A stretch of 64,000 nucleotides of DNA from Ecdyonurus torrentis (lineage: Eukaryota > Arthropoda > Insecta > Ephemeroptera > Heptageniidae). The stretch is taken from positions 3,100,001 through 3,164,000 of the forward strand of contig OX439129.1 in assembly GCA_949318235.1 (NCBI GenBank), read 5' to 3'. The position numbers and the translations under genes were made by a program. Below, in pieces: positions 48,101 through 61,896 of this stretch (position 1 is the stretch's first letter; each line of letters begins with the position of its first letter). Below the pieces are notes generated by a model, which saw nothing but the letters and a program-made list of their open reading frames with translations, was not told the origin of the DNA and did no database searches.

Positions 48101-48924
48101 AACTGAGAAAGTTTTATTTTTTGCGACTTAAGTGTAATAAACTTTTCATAAGACATTTCAAAGTGATACATTTCAGTTCAAACCGTAAGTCTGTTGCATT
48201 ATTAGTTTCTAAAATATCATCAAAAATCGTTGTCAGAATCTGAAAAACACAATTTTTTTCGAAAAATTTTTTTTTCTCAATTTTGTTTCGAGAGGTTAAT
48301 TTAGTACTATAAAGCGTTTTGCATCACTTTATTTCAAAACCACAACTTTACATCTCAATTGGAACTCGAGTTACAAACTTTTTTTTTCTTCATATGGGCT
48401 ACAATGCTATAGACTTCGGTAAGAAAATACGAAAATTCTCAAAAACTGAGAAAGTTTTATTTTTTGCGACTTAAGTGTAATAAACTTTTCATAAGACATT
48501 TCAAAGTGATACATTTCAGTTCAAACCGTAAGTCTGTTGCATTATTAGTTTCTGATATATCATCAAAAATCGTTTCCAGAATCTGAAAAACACAATTTTT
48601 TTCGAAAAATTTTTTTGCTCAATTTTGTTTCTAGAGGTTAATTTAGTACTATAGAGCGTTTTGCATCACTTTATTTCAAAACCACAACTTTCTATCTCAA
48701 TTAGAACTCGAGTTACAAACTTTTTTTTTCTTCATATAGGCTACAATGCTATAAACTTCGGTAAGAAAATTCGAAAATTCTCAAAAACTGAGAAAGTTTT
48801 AGTTTTTGCGACTTAAGTTTTATAAACTTTTCATAAGACATTTCAAAGTGATACATTTCAGTTCAAACCGTAAGCCTGTAGCATTATTAGTTTCTGAGAT
48901 ATTATCAAAAATCGTTTTCAGAAT
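45169..48924 (+). repeat. 11-monomer higher-order repeat unit (3,756 bp)
   Basis: This unit is bounded by CTGAAACACAC at 45,169 and 48,925. Compared with the 9-mer at 54,727 it has two extra monomers. One is a duplicated TGTAACAAAC/CATTATCAG monomer: matching stretches at 46,343-46,534 and 46,683-46,874 lie 340 bp apart. The other is an extra ACAATTTTATAG monomer (47,717 and 48,057). It carries a CAAC duplication (CGCAACCAAC at 47,311). Confidence 0.85.
47311..47320 (+). other. 4-bp tandem duplication CAAC (CGCAACCAAC)
   Basis: Normal A-type monomers have CGCAACTTTC; here CAAC is doubled. It recurs at 50,727, 56,529 and 60,626, always with GAGCATTTTGCACC and TCTCAAATGG in the same monomer. 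It is a clean tag that counts one copy per domain C unit. Confidence 0.92.
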
Positions 48925-51900
48925 CTGAAACACACAATTTTTTTCGAAAAAAATTTTTTCTCAATTTTGTTTCTAGAGGTGAATTTAGTACTAGAGAGCG
49001 TTTTGCATCACTTTATTTCAAAACCACAACTTTCCATCTCAATTAAAACTCGAGTTACAAACTTTTTTTTCTTCATATGGGCTACAATGCTATAGACATC
49101 GGTAAGAAAATTCGAAAATTCTCAAAAACTGAGAAAGTTTTAGTTTTTGCGACTAAAGTGTTATAAACTTTTCATAAGACATTTTAAAGTGATACATTTC
49201 AGTTCAAACCGTAAGTCTGTAGCATTATTAGTTTCTGAAATATCATCAAAAATCGTTTTCAGAATCTGAAAAACACAATTTTTTTCAAAAAATTTTTTTT
49301 CTCAATTTTGTTTCTAGAGGTGAATTTAGTACTATAGAGCGTTTTGCATCACTTTATTTCAAAACCACAACTTTACATCTCAATTAGAACTCGAGTTACA
49401 AACTTTTTTTTTCTTCATATGGGCTACAATGCTATAGACTTCGGTAAGAAAATTCGAAAATTCTCAAATACTAAGAAAGTTTTAGTTTTTGTGACTTAAG
49501 TGTTATAAACTTTTCATAAGACATTTTAAAGTGATACATTTCAGTTCAAACCGTAAGTCTGTAGCATTATTAGTTTCTGAGATATCATCAAAAATCGTTT
49601 TCAGAAACTGAAAAACACAATTTTTTTGAAAAAATTATTTTTCTCAAATTTGTTTCTAGAGGTGAATTTAAAACTATAGAGCGTTTTGCATCACTTTATT
49701 TCACAACCACAACTTTCTATCTCAATTGGAAGTCGAGTTACAAACTTTTTTTTCTTCATATGGGCTACAATGCTATAGACTTCGGTAAGAAAATACAAAA
49801 ATTCTCAAAAACTGAGAAAGTTTTATTTTTTGCGACTAAAGTGTATAAACTTTTCGTTAGACATTTCAAAGTGATACATTTCAGTTCAAACCGTAAGTCT
49901 GTAGCATTATTAGTTTCTGAGATATCATCAAAAATCGTTTTCAGAATCTGAAAAACACAATTTTTTTCGAAAATTTTTTTTCTCAATTTTGTTTCTAGAG
50001 GTAAATTTAGTACTATAGAGCGTTTTGCATCACTTTATTTCAAAACCGCAACTTTCTATCTCAATTGGAACTCGAGTTACAAACTTTTTTTTTTTCATAT
50101 GAGCTACAATGCTATGGACTTCGGTAAGAAAATACGAAAATTCTCAAAAACTAAAAAAGTTTATTTTTTGCGACTTAAGTGTAACAAACTTTTCATAAGT
50201 CATTTCAAAGTGATACATTTCAGTTCAAACCGTAAGTCTGTAGCATTATCAGTTTCTGAGATATCATCAAAAATCGTTTTCAGAATCTGAAAAACACAAT
50301 TTTTTTCAAAAAATTTTTTTTCTCAATTTTGTTTCTAGAGGTGAATTTAGTACTATAGAGCGTTTTGCATCACTTTATTTCAAAACCACAACTTTCCATC
50401 TCAATTAAAACTCGAGTTACAAACTTTTTTTTCTTCATATGGGCTACAATGCTATAGACATCGGTAAGAAAATTCGAAAATTCTCAAAAACTGAGAAAGT
50501 TTTAGTTTTTAGGACTAAAGTGTTATAAACTTTTCATAAGACATTTCAAAGTGATACATTTCAGTTCAAACCGTAAGTCTCTAGCATTATTAGTTTCTGA
50601 GAAATCATCAAAAATCGTTTTCAGAATCTGAAAAACACAATTTTTTTCGAAATTTTTTTTTCTCAAATTTGTTTCTAGAGGTGAATATAAAACTATAGAG
50701 CATTTTGCACCACTTTATTTCAAAACCGCAACCAACTTTCTATCTCAAATGGAACTCGAGTTACAAACTTTTTTTTTTCTTCATATGGGCTACAATGCTA
50801 TAGACTTCGGTAAGAAAATACGAAAAATCTCAAAAACTGAGAAAGTTTAAGTTTTTGCGACTAAAGTTTAAAAAACTTTTCGTTAGACATTTCAAAGTGA
50901 TACGTTTCAGTTCAAACCGTAAGTCTGTAGAATTATTAGTTTCTGAGATATCATCAAAAATCGTTTTCAGAATCTGAAAAACAATTTTTTTCGAAAATTT
51001 TTTTTTCTCAATTTTGTTTCTAGAGGTAAATTTAGTACTATAGAGCGTTTTGCATCACTTTATTTCAAAACCGCAACTTTCTATCTCAATTGGAACTCGA
51101 GTTACAAACTTTTTTTTTCTTCATATGGGCTACAATTTTATAGACTTCGGTAAGAAAATACGAAAATTCTCAAAAACTGAGAAAGTTTTATTTTTTGCGA
51201 CTTAAGTGTAATAAACTTTTCATAAGAAATTTCAAAGTGATACATTTCAGTTCAAACCGTAAGTCTGTAGCATTATTAGTTTCTGAGATATCATCAAAAA
51301 TCGTTTTCAGAAACTGAAAAACACAATTTTTTTGAAAAAATTATTTTTCTCAAATTTGTTTCTAGAGGTGAATTTAAAACTATAGAGCGTTTTGCATCAC
51401 TTTATTTCAAAACCGCAACTTTCTATTTCAATTGGAACTCGAGTTACAAACTTTTTTTTCTTCATATGGGCTACAATGCTATAGACTTCGGTAAGAAAAT
51501 ACGAAAATTCTCAAAAACTGAGAAAGTTTTATTTTTTGCGACTAAAGTGTAATAAACTTTTTGTTAGACATTTCAAAGTGATACATTTCAGTTCAAACCG
51601 AAAGTCTGTAGCTTTATTAGTTTCTGAGATATCATGACAAATCGTTTTCAGAAACTGAAAAACACAATTTTTTTGGAAAAATTATTTTTCTCAAATTTGT
51701 TTCTAGAGGTGAATTTAAAACTATAGAGCGTTTTGCATCACTTTATTTCAAAACCGCAACTTTCTATCTCAATTGGAACTCGAGTTACAAACTTTTTTTT
51801 TCTTCATATGGGCTACAATGCTATAGACTTCGGTAAGAAAATTCGAAAATTCTCAAAAACTGAGAAAGTTTTAGTTTTTGCGACTAAAGTTTTATAAACT

Positions 51901-54726
51901 TTTCATAAGACATTTCAAAGTGATACATTTCAGTTGAAACCGTAAGTCTGTAGCATTATTAGTTTCTGAGATATCATCAAAAATCGTTTTCAGAAACTGA
52001 AAAACACAATTTTTTTGGAAAAATTATTTTTCTCAAATTTGTTTCTAGAGGTGCATTTAAAACTATAGAGCGTTTTGCATCACTTTATTTCAAAACCGCA
52101 ACTTTCTATCTCAATTGGAACTCGAGTTACAAACTTTTTTTTCTTCATATGGGCTACAATGCTATAGACTTCGGTAAGAAAATACGAAAATTCTCAAAAA
52201 CTGAGAAAGTTTTATTTTTTGCGACTAAAGTGTCATAAACTTTTTGTTAGACATTTCAAAGTGATACATTTCAGTTCAAACCGTAAGTCTGTAGCATTAT
52301 TAGTTTCTGAAATATCATCAAAAATCGTTTTCAGAATCTGAAAATAAAAATTTTTTTCGAAAAAAATTTTTCTCAATTTTGTTTCTAGAGGTGAATTTAG
52401 TACTAGAGAGCGTTTTGCATCACTTTATTTCAAACCACAACTTTCCATCTCAATTAAAACTCGAGTTACAAACTTTTTTTTCTTCATATGGGCTACAATG
52501 CTATAGACATCGGTAAGAAAATTCGAAAATTCTCAAAAACTGAGAAAGTTTTAGTTTTTGCGACTAAAGTGTTATAAACTTTTCATAAGACATTTTAAAG
52601 TGATACATTTCAATTCAAACCGTAAGTCTGTAGCATTATTAGTTTCTGAGATATCATCAAAAATCGTTTTCAGAAACTGAAAAACACAATTTTTTTGGAA
52701 AAATTATTTTTCTCAAATTTGTTTCTAGAGGTGCATTTAAAACTATAGAGCGTTTTGCATCACTTTATTTCAAAACCGCAACTTTCTATCTCAATTGGAA
52801 CTCGAGTTACAAACTTTTTTTTCTTCATATGGGCTACCATGCTATAGACTTCGGTAAGAAAATACGAAAATTCTCAAAAACTGAGAAAGTTTTATTTTTT
52901 GCGACTAAAGTGTCATAAACTTTTTGTTAGACATTTCAAAGTGATACATTTCAGTTCAAACCGTAAGTCTGTAGCATTATTAGTTTCTGAAATATCATCA
53001 AAAATCGTTTTCAGAATCTGAAAAACACAATTTTTTTCAAAAATTTTTTTTTCTCAATTTTGTTTCTAGAGGTGAATTTAGTACTATAGAGCGTTTTGCA
53101 TCACTTTATTTCAAAACCACAACTTTACATCTCAATTAGAACTTGAGTTACAAACTTTTTTTTTCTTCATATGGGCTACAATGCTATAGACTTCGGTAAG
53201 AAAATTCGAAAATTCTCAAATACTAAGAAAGTTTTAGTTTTTGCGACTTAAGTGTTATAAACTTTTCATAAGACATTTTAAAGTGATACATTTCAGTTCA
53301 AACCGTAAGTTTGTAGCATTATTAGTTTCTGAGATATCATCAAAAATCGTTTTCAGAAACTGAAAAACACAATTTTTTTGAAAAAATTATTTTTCTCAAA
53401 TTTGTTTCTAGAGGTGAATTTAAAACTATAGAGCGTTTTGCATCACTTTATTTCAAAACCACAACTTTACATCTCAATTAGAACTCGAGTTACGAACTTT
53501 TTTTTCTTCATATGGTCTACAATGCTATAGACTTCGGTAAGAAAATACGAAAATTCTCAAAAACTGAGAAAGTTTAATTTTTTTGCGACTAAAGTGTAAT
53601 AAACTTTTCGTTAAACATTTCAAAGTGATACATTTCAGTTCAAACCGTAAGTCTTTAGAATTATTAGTTTCTGAGATATCATCAAAAATCGTTTTCAGAA
53701 TCTGAAAAACAATTTTTTTCGAAAATTTTTTTTTCTCAATTTTGTTTCTAGAGGTAAATTTAGTACTATAGAGCGTTTTGCATCACTTTATTTGAAAACC
53801 GCAACTTTCTATCTCAATTGGAACTCGAGTTACAAACTTTTTTTTTCTTCATATGGGCTACAATTTTATAGACTTCGGTAAGAAAATACGAAAATTCTCA
53901 AAAACTGAGAAAGTTTTATTTTTTGCGACTTAAGTGTAATAAACTTTTCATAAGACATTTCAAAGTGATACATTTCAGTTCAAACCGTAAGTCTGTTGCA
54001 TTATTAGTTTCTAAAATATCATCAAAAATCGTTGTCAGAATCTGAAAAACACAATTTTTTTCGAAAAATTTTTTTTTCTCAATTTTGTTTCGAGAGGTTA
54101 ATTTAGTACTATAAAGCGTTTTGCATCACTTTATTTCAAAACCACAACTTTACATCTCAATTGGAACTCGAGTTACAAACTTTTTTTTTCTTCATATGGG
54201 CTACAATGCTATAGACTTCGGTAAGAAAATACGAAAATTCTCAAAAACTGAGAAAGTTTTATTTTTTGCGACTTAAGTGTAATAAACTTTTCATAAGACA
54301 TTTCAAAGTGATACATTTCAGTTCAAACCGTAAGTCTGTTGCATTATTAGTTTCTGAGATATCATCAAAAATCGTTTCCAGAATCTGAAAAACACAATTT
54401 TTTTCGAAAAATTTTTTTGCTCAATTTTGTTTCTAGAGGTTAATTTAGTACTATAGAGCGTTTTGCATCACTTTATTTCAAAACCACAACTTTCTATCTC
54501 AATTAGAACTCGAGTTACAAACTTTTTTTTTCTTCATATAGGCTACAATGCTATAAACTTCGGTAAGAAAATTCGAAAATTCTCAAAAACTGAGAAAGTT
54601 TTAGTTTTTGCGACTTAAGTTTTATAAACTTTTCATAAGACATTTCAAAGTGATACATTTCAGTTCAAACCGTAAGCCTGTAGCATTATTAGTTTCTGAG
54701 ATATTATCAAAAATCGTTTTCAGAAT
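48925..54726 (+). repeat. 17-monomer unit: 9-mer plus an 8-monomer block
   Basis: The first part follows the 9-mer order (CGCAACCAAC at 50,727) up to ACAATTTTATAG at 51,132. Eight monomers later ACAATTTTATAG recurs at 53,860 and the 9-mer order resumes (CGTTGTCAG at 54,030, anchor at 54,727). The intervening block is described separately. Total 5,802 bp. Confidence 0.85.
51132..53859 (+). repeat. Domain B-type 8-monomer block embedded in domain C
   Basis: The block carries domain B markers: CCGAAAGTCTG, CAGTTGAAACC, GGTGCATTT, CTGAAAATAAAAA (52,339), TTTCAAACCACAAC, CTACCATGC, GAACTTGAG, GTTACGAAC and GTTTAATTTTTTTGCG. It parallels about 42,000-44,644, roughly 9,217 bp to the left. The ACAATTTTATAG monomer stands at both ends of the block, as expected if exchange used that monomer as the homology. 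Confidence 0.85.
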
Positions 54727-57700
54727 CTGAAACACACAATTTTTTTCGAAAAAAATTTTTTCTCAATTTTGTTTCTAGAGGTGAATTTAGTACTAGAGAG
54801 CGTTTTGCATCACTTTATTTCAAAACCACAACTTTCCATCTCAATTAAAACTCGAGTTACAAACTTTTTTTTCTTCATATGGGCTACAATGCTATAGACA
54901 TCGGTAAGAAAATTCGAAAATTCTCAAAAACTGAGAAAGTTTTAGTTTTTGCGACTAAAGTGTTATAAACTTTTCATAAGACATTTTAAAGTGATACATT
55001 TCAGTTCAAACCGTAAGTCTGTAGCATTATTAGTTTCTGAAATATCATCAAAAATCGTTTTCAGAATCTGAAAAACACAATTTTTTTCAAAAAATTTTTT
55101 TTCTCAATTTTGTTTCTAGAGGTGAATTTAGTACTATAGAGCGTTTTGCATCACTTTATTTCAAAACCACAACTTTACATCTCAATTAGAACTCGAGTTA
55201 CAAACTTTTTTTTTCTTCATATGGGCTACAATGCTATAGACTTCGGTAAGAAAATTCGAAAATTCTCAAATACTAAGAAAGTTTTAGTTTTTGCGACTTA
55301 AGTGTTATAAACTTTTCATAAGACATTTTAAAGTGATACATTTCAGTTCAAACCGTAAGTCTGTAGCATTATTAGTTTCTGAGATATCATCAAAAATCGT
55401 TTTCAGAAACTGAAAAACACAATTTTTTTGAAAAAATTATTTTTCTCAAATTTGTTTCTAGAGGTGAATTTAAAACTATAGAGCGTTTTGCATCACTTTA
55501 TTTCAAAACCACAACTTTCTATCTCAATTGGAAGTCGAGTTACAAACTTTTTTTTCTTCATATGGGCTACAATGCTATAGACTTCGGTAAGAAAATACAA
55601 AAATTCTCAAAAACTGAGAAAGTTTTATTTTTTGCGACTAAAGTGTATAAACTTTTCGTTAGACATTTCAAAGTGATACATTTCAGTTCAAACCGTAAGT
55701 CTGTAGCATTATTAGTTTCTGAGATATCATCAAAAATCGTTTTCAGAATCTGAAAAACACAATTTTTTTCGAAAATTTTTTTTCTCAATTTTGTTTCTAG
55801 AGGTAAATTTAGTACTATAGAGCGTTTTGCATCACTTTATTTCAAAACCGCAACTTTCTATCTCAATTGGAACTCGAGTTACAAACTTTTTTTTTTTCAT
55901 ATGAGCTACAATGCTATGGACTTCGGTAAGAAAATACGAAAATTCTCAAAAACTAAAAAAGTTTATTTTTTGCGACTTAAGTGTAACAAACTTTTCATAA
56001 GTCATTTCAAAGTGATACATTTCAGTTCAAACCGTAAGTCTGTAGCATTATCAGTTTCTGAGATATCATCAAAAATCGTTTTCAGAATCTGAAAAACACA
56101 ATTTTTTTCAAAAAATTTTTTTTCTCAATTTTGTTTCTAGAGGTGAATTTAGTACTATAGAGCGTTTTGCATCACTTTATTTCAAAACCACAACTTTCCA
56201 TCTCAATTAAAACTCGAGTTACAAACTTTTTTTTCTTCATATGGGCTACAATGCTATAGACATCGGTAAGAAAATTCGAAAATTCTCAAAAACTGAGAAA
56301 GTTTTAGTTTTTAGGACTAAAGTGTTATAAACTTTTCATAAGACATTTCAAAGTGATACATTTCAGTTCAAACCGTAAGTCTCTAGCATTATTAGTTTCT
56401 GAGAAATCATCAAAAATCGTTTTCAGAATCTGAAAAACACAATTTTTTTCGAAATTTTTTTTTCTCAAATTTGTTTCTAGAGGTGAATATAAAACTATAG
56501 AGCATTTTGCACCACTTTATTTCAAAACCGCAACCAACTTTCTATCTCAAATGGAACTCGAGTTACAAACTTTTTTTTTTCTTCATATGGGCTACAATGC
56601 TATAGACTTCGGTAAGAAAATACGAAAAATCTCAAAAACTGAGAAAGTTTAAGTTTTTGCGACTAAAGTTTAAAAAACTTTTCGTTAGACATTTCAAAGT
56701 GATACGTTTCAGTTCAAACCGTAAGTCTGTAGAATTATTAGTTTCTGAGATATCATCAAAAATCGTTTTCAGAATCTGAAAAACAATTTTTTTCGAAAAT
56801 TTTTTTTTCTCAATTTTGTTTCTAGAGGTAAATTTAGTACTATAGAGCGTTTTGCATCACTTTATTTCAAAACCGCAACTTTCTATCTCAATTGGAACTC
56901 GAGTTACAAACTTTTTTTTTCTTCATATGGGCTACAATTTTATAGACTTCGGTAAGAAAATACGAAAATTCTCAAAAACTGAGAAAGTTTTATTTTTTGC
57001 GACTTAAGTGTAATAAACTTTTCATAAGACATTTCAAAGTGATACATTTCAGTTCAAACCGTAAGTCTGTTGCATTATTAGTTTCTAAAATATCATCAAA
57101 AATCGTTGTCAGAATCTGAAAAACACAATTTTTTTCGAAAATTTTTTTTTCTCAATTTTGTTTCGAGAGGTTAATTTAGTACTATAAAGCGTTTTGCATC
57201 ACTTTATTTCAAAACCACAACTTTACATCTCAATTGGAACTCGAGTTACAAACTTTTTTTTTCTTCATATGGGCTACAATGCTATAGACTTCGGTAAGAA
57301 AATACGAAAATTCTCAAAAACTGAGAAAGTTTTATTTTTTGCGACTTAAGTGTAATAAACTTTTCATAAGACATTTCAAAGTGATACATTTCAGTTCAAA
57401 CCGTAAGTCTGTTGCATTATTAGTTTCTGAGATATCATCAAAAATCGTTTCCAGAATCTGAAAAACACAATTTTTTTCGAAAAATTTTTTTGCTCAATTT
57501 TGTTTCTAGAGGTTAATTTAGTACTATAGAGCGTTTTGCATCACTTTATTTCAAAACCACAACTTTCTATCTCAATTAGAACTCGAGTTACAAACTTTTT
57601 TTTTCTTCATATAGGCTACAATGCTATAAACTTCGGTAAGAAAATTCGAAAATTCTCAAAAACTGAGAAAGTTTTAGTTTTTGCGACTTAAGTTTTATAA

Positions 57701-57799
57701 ACTTTTCATAAGACATTTCAAAGTGATACATTTCAGTTCAAACCGTAAGCCTGTAGCATTATTAGTTTCTGAGATATTATCAAAAATCGTTTTCAGAAT
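54727..57799 (+). repeat. 9-monomer unit, simplest form of the domain C repeat (3,073 bp)
   Basis: The order from CTGAAACACAC includes CTGAAATATC, an AATACTAAG A-type, GGAAGTCGAG with GTGTATAAAC, CATATGAGCTAC with GCTATGGAC and TGTAACAAAC, a TTTTTAGGAC monomer, CGCAACCAAC (56,529), ACAATTTTATAG, CGTTTCCAG and ATAGGCTAC. The other domain C units can be read as this set with monomers added. Confidence 0.85.
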
Positions 57800-60700
57800 C
57801 TGAAACACACAATTTTTTTCGAAAAAAAATTTTTCTCAATTTTGTTTCTAGAGGTGAATTTAGTACTAGAGAGCGTTTTGCATCACTTTATTTCAAAACC
57901 ACAACTTTCCATCTCAATTAAAACTCGAGTTACAAACTTTTTTTTCTTCATATGGGCTACAATGCTATAGACATCGGTAAGAAAATTCGAAAATTCTCAA
58001 AAACTGAGAAAGTTTTAGTTTTTGCGACTAAAGTGTTATAAACTTTTCATAAGACATTTTAAAGTGATACATTTCAGTTCAAACCGTAAGTCTGTAGCAT
58101 TATTAGTTTCTGAAATATCATCAAAAATCGTTTTCAGAATCTGAAAAACACAATTTTTTTCAAAAAATTTTTTTTCTCAATTTTGTTTCTAGAGGTGAAT
58201 TTAGTACTATAGAGCGTTTTGCATCACTTTATTTCAAAACCACAACTTTACATCTCAATTAGAACTCGAGTTACAAACTTTTTTTTTCTTCATATGGGCT
58301 ACAATGCTATAGACTTCGGTAAGAAAATTCGAAAATTCTCAAATACTAAGAAAGTTTTAGTTTTTGCGACTTAAGTGTTATAAACTTTTCATAAGACATT
58401 TTAAAGTGATACATTTCAGTTCAAACCGTAAGTCTGTAGCATTATTAGTTTCTGAGATATCATCAAAAATCGTTTTCAGAAACTGAAAAACACAATTTTT
58501 TTGAAAAAATTATTTTTCTCAAATTTGTTTCTAGAGGTGAATTTAAAACTAAAGAGCGTTTTGCATCACTTTATTTCAAAACCACAACTTTCTATCTCAA
58601 TTGGAACTCGAGTTACAAACTTTTTTTTCTTCATATGGGCTACAATGCTATAGACTTCGGTAAGAAAATACAAAAATTCTCAAAAACTGAGAAAGTTTTA
58701 TTTTTTGCGACTAAAGTGTAATAAACTTTTCGTTAGACATTTCAAAGTGATACATTTCAGTTCAAACCGTAAGTCTCTAGCATTATTAGTTTCTGAGATA
58801 TTATCAAAAATCGTTTTCAGAAACTGAAAAACAATTTTTTGGGAAAAATTATTTTTCTCAAATTTGTTTCTAGAGGTGAATTTAAAACTATAGAGCGTTT
58901 TGCATCACTTTATTTCAAAACCGCAACTTTCTATCTCAATTGGAACTCGAGTTACAAACTTTTTTTTTCTTCATATGGGCTACAATGATATAGACTTCGG
59001 TAAGAAAATACGAAAATTCTCAAAAACTGAGAAAGATTTATTTTTTGCGACTAAAGTGTAATAAACTTTTCGTTAGACATTTCAAAGTGATACATTTCAG
59101 TTCAAACCGTAAGTCTGTAGCATTATTAGTTTCTGAGATATTATCAAAAATCGTTTTCAGAATCTGAAAAACACAATTTTTTTCGAAAATTTTTTTTCTC
59201 AATTTTATTTCTAGAGGTAAATTTAGTACTATAGAGCGTTTTGCATCACTTTATTTCAAAACCGCAACTTTCTATCTCAATTGGAACTCGAGTTACAAAC
59301 TTTTTTTTTTTCATATGGGCTACAATGCTATAGACTTCGGTAAGAAAATACGAAAATTCTCAAAAACTGAGAAAGGTTATTTTTTGCGACTTAAGTGTAA
59401 CAAACTTTTCAAAAGTCATTTCAAAGTGATACATTTCAGTTCAAACCGTAAGTCTGTAGCATTATCAGTTTCTGAGATATCATCAAAAATCGTTTTCAGA
59501 ATCTGAAAAACACAATTTTTTTCAAAAAAAATTTTTTCTCAATTTTGTTTCTAGAGGTGAATTTAGTACTATAGAGAGTTTTGCATCACTTTATTTCAAA
59601 ACCACAACTTTCCATCTCAATTAAAACTCGAGTTACAAACTTTTTTTTCTTCATATGGGCTACAATGCTATAGACATCGGTAAGAAAATTCGAAAATTCT
59701 CAAAAACTGAGAAAGTTTTAGTTTTTAGGACTAAAGTGTTATAAACTTTTCATAAGACATTTTAAAGTGATACATTTCAGTTCAAACCGTAAGTCTCTAG
59801 CATTATTAGTTTCTGAGATATCATCAAAAATCGTTTTCAGAATCTGAAAAACACAATTTTTTTCAAAAAATTTTTTTTCTCAATTTTGTTTCTAGAGGTG
59901 AATTTAGTACTATAGAGCGTTTTGCATCACTTTATTTCAAAACCGCAACTTTCTATCTCAATTGGAACTCGAGTTACAAACTTTTTTTTTCTTCATATGG
60001 GCTACAATTTTATAGACTTCGGTAAGAAAATACGAAAATTCTCAAAAACTGAGAAAGTTTTATTTTTTGCGACTTAAGTGTAACAAACTTTTCATAAGTC
60101 ATTTCAAAGTGATACATTTCAGTTCAAACCGTAAGTCTGTAGCATTATCAGTTTCTGAGATATCATCAAAAATCGTTTTCAGAATCTGAAAAACACAATT
60201 TTTTTCAAAAAATTTTTTTTCTCAATTTTGTTTCTAGAGGTGAATTTAGTACTATAGAGCGTTTTGCATCACTTTATTTCAAAACCACAACTTTCCATCT
60301 CAATTAAAACTCGAGTTACAAACTTTTTTTTCTTCATATGGGCTACAATGCTATAGACATCGGTAAGAAAATTCGAAAATTCTCAAAAACTGAGAAAGTT
60401 TTAGTTTTTAGGACTAAAGTGTTATAAACTTTTCATAAGACATTTCAAAGTGATACATTTCAGTTCAAACCGTAAGTCTCTAGCATTATTAGTTTCTGAG
60501 AAATCATCAAAAATCGTTTTCAGAATCTGAAAAACACAATTTTTTTCGAAATTTTTTTTTCTCAAATTTGTTTCTAGAGGTGAATATAAAACTATAGAGC
60601 ATTTTGCACCACTTTATTTCAAAACCGCAACCAACTTTCTATCTCAAATGGAACTCGAGTTACAAACTTTTTTTTTTCTTCATATGGGCTACAATGCTAT

Positions 60701-61896
60701 AGACTTCGGTAAGAAAATACGAAAAATCTCAAAAACTGAGAAAGTTTAAGTTTTTGCGACTAAAGTTTAAAAAACTTTTCGTTAGACATTTCAAAGTGAT
60801 ACGTTTCAGTTCAAACCGTAAGTCTGTAGAATTATTAGTTTCTGAGATATCATCAAAAATCGTTTTCAGAATCTGAAAAACAATTTTTTTCGAAAATTTT
60901 TTTTTCTCAATTTTGTTTCTAGAGGTAAATTTAGTACTATAGAGCGTTTTGCATCACTTTATTTCAAAACCGCAACTTTCTATCTCAATTGGAACTCGAG
61001 TTACAAACTTTTTTTTTCTTCATATGGGCTACAATTTTATAGACTTCGGTAAGAAAATACGAAAATTCTCAAAAACTGAGAAAGTTTTATTTTTTGCGAC
61101 TTAAGTGTAATAAACTTTTCATAAGACATTTCAAAGTGATACATTTCAGTTCAAACCGTAAGTCTGTTGCATTATTAGTTTCTAAAATATCATCAAAAAT
61201 CGTTGTCAGAATCTGAAAAACACAATTTTTTTCGAAAATTTTTTTTTCTCAATTTTGTTTCGAGAGGTTAATTTAGTACTATAAAGCGTTTTGCATCACT
61301 TTATTTCAAAACCACAACTTTACATCTCAATTGGAACTCGAGTTACAAACTTTTTTTTTCTTCATATGGGCTACAATGCTATAGACTTCGGTAAGAAAAT
61401 ACGAAAATTCTCAAAAACTGAGAAAGTTTTATTTTTTGCGACTTAAGTGTAATAAACTTTTCATAAGACATTTCAAAGTGATACATTTCAGTTCAAACCG
61501 TAAGTCTGTTGCATTATTAGTTTCTGAGATATCATCAAAAATCGTTTCCAGAATCTGAAAAACACAATTTTTTTCGAAAAATTTTTTTGCTCAATTTTGT
61601 TTCTAGAGGTTAATTTAGTACTATAGAGCGTTTTGCATCACTTTATTTCAAAACCACAACTTTCTATCTCAATTAGAACTCGAGTTACAAACTTTTTTTT
61701 TCTTCATATAGGCTACAATGCTATAAACTTCGGTAAGAAAATTCGAAAATTCTCAAAAACTGAGAAAGTTTTAGTTTTTGCGACTTAAGTTTTATAAACT
61801 TTTCATAAGACATTTCAAAGTGATACATTTCAGTTCAAACCGTAAGCCTGTAGCATTATTAGTTTCTGAGATATTATCAAAAATCGTTTTCAGAAT
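57800..61896 (+). repeat. 12-monomer unit, copy 1 (4,097 bp)
   Basis: It adds three monomers to the 9-mer between about 58,600 and 60,070. Their markers are CTAAAGAGCG (about 58,549), TTTTTTGGGAAAAATT, AATGATATAGAC, GAAAGGTTATT, TTTTATTTCTAGAGG and ATAGAGAGTTTTG. CGCAACCAAC stands at 60,626. Sequence from about 55,970 onward matches sequence 4,097 bp to the right, so the duplicated segment, taken in that phase, is about 55,970-60,067 followed by 60,068-64,000. Confidence 0.88.
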
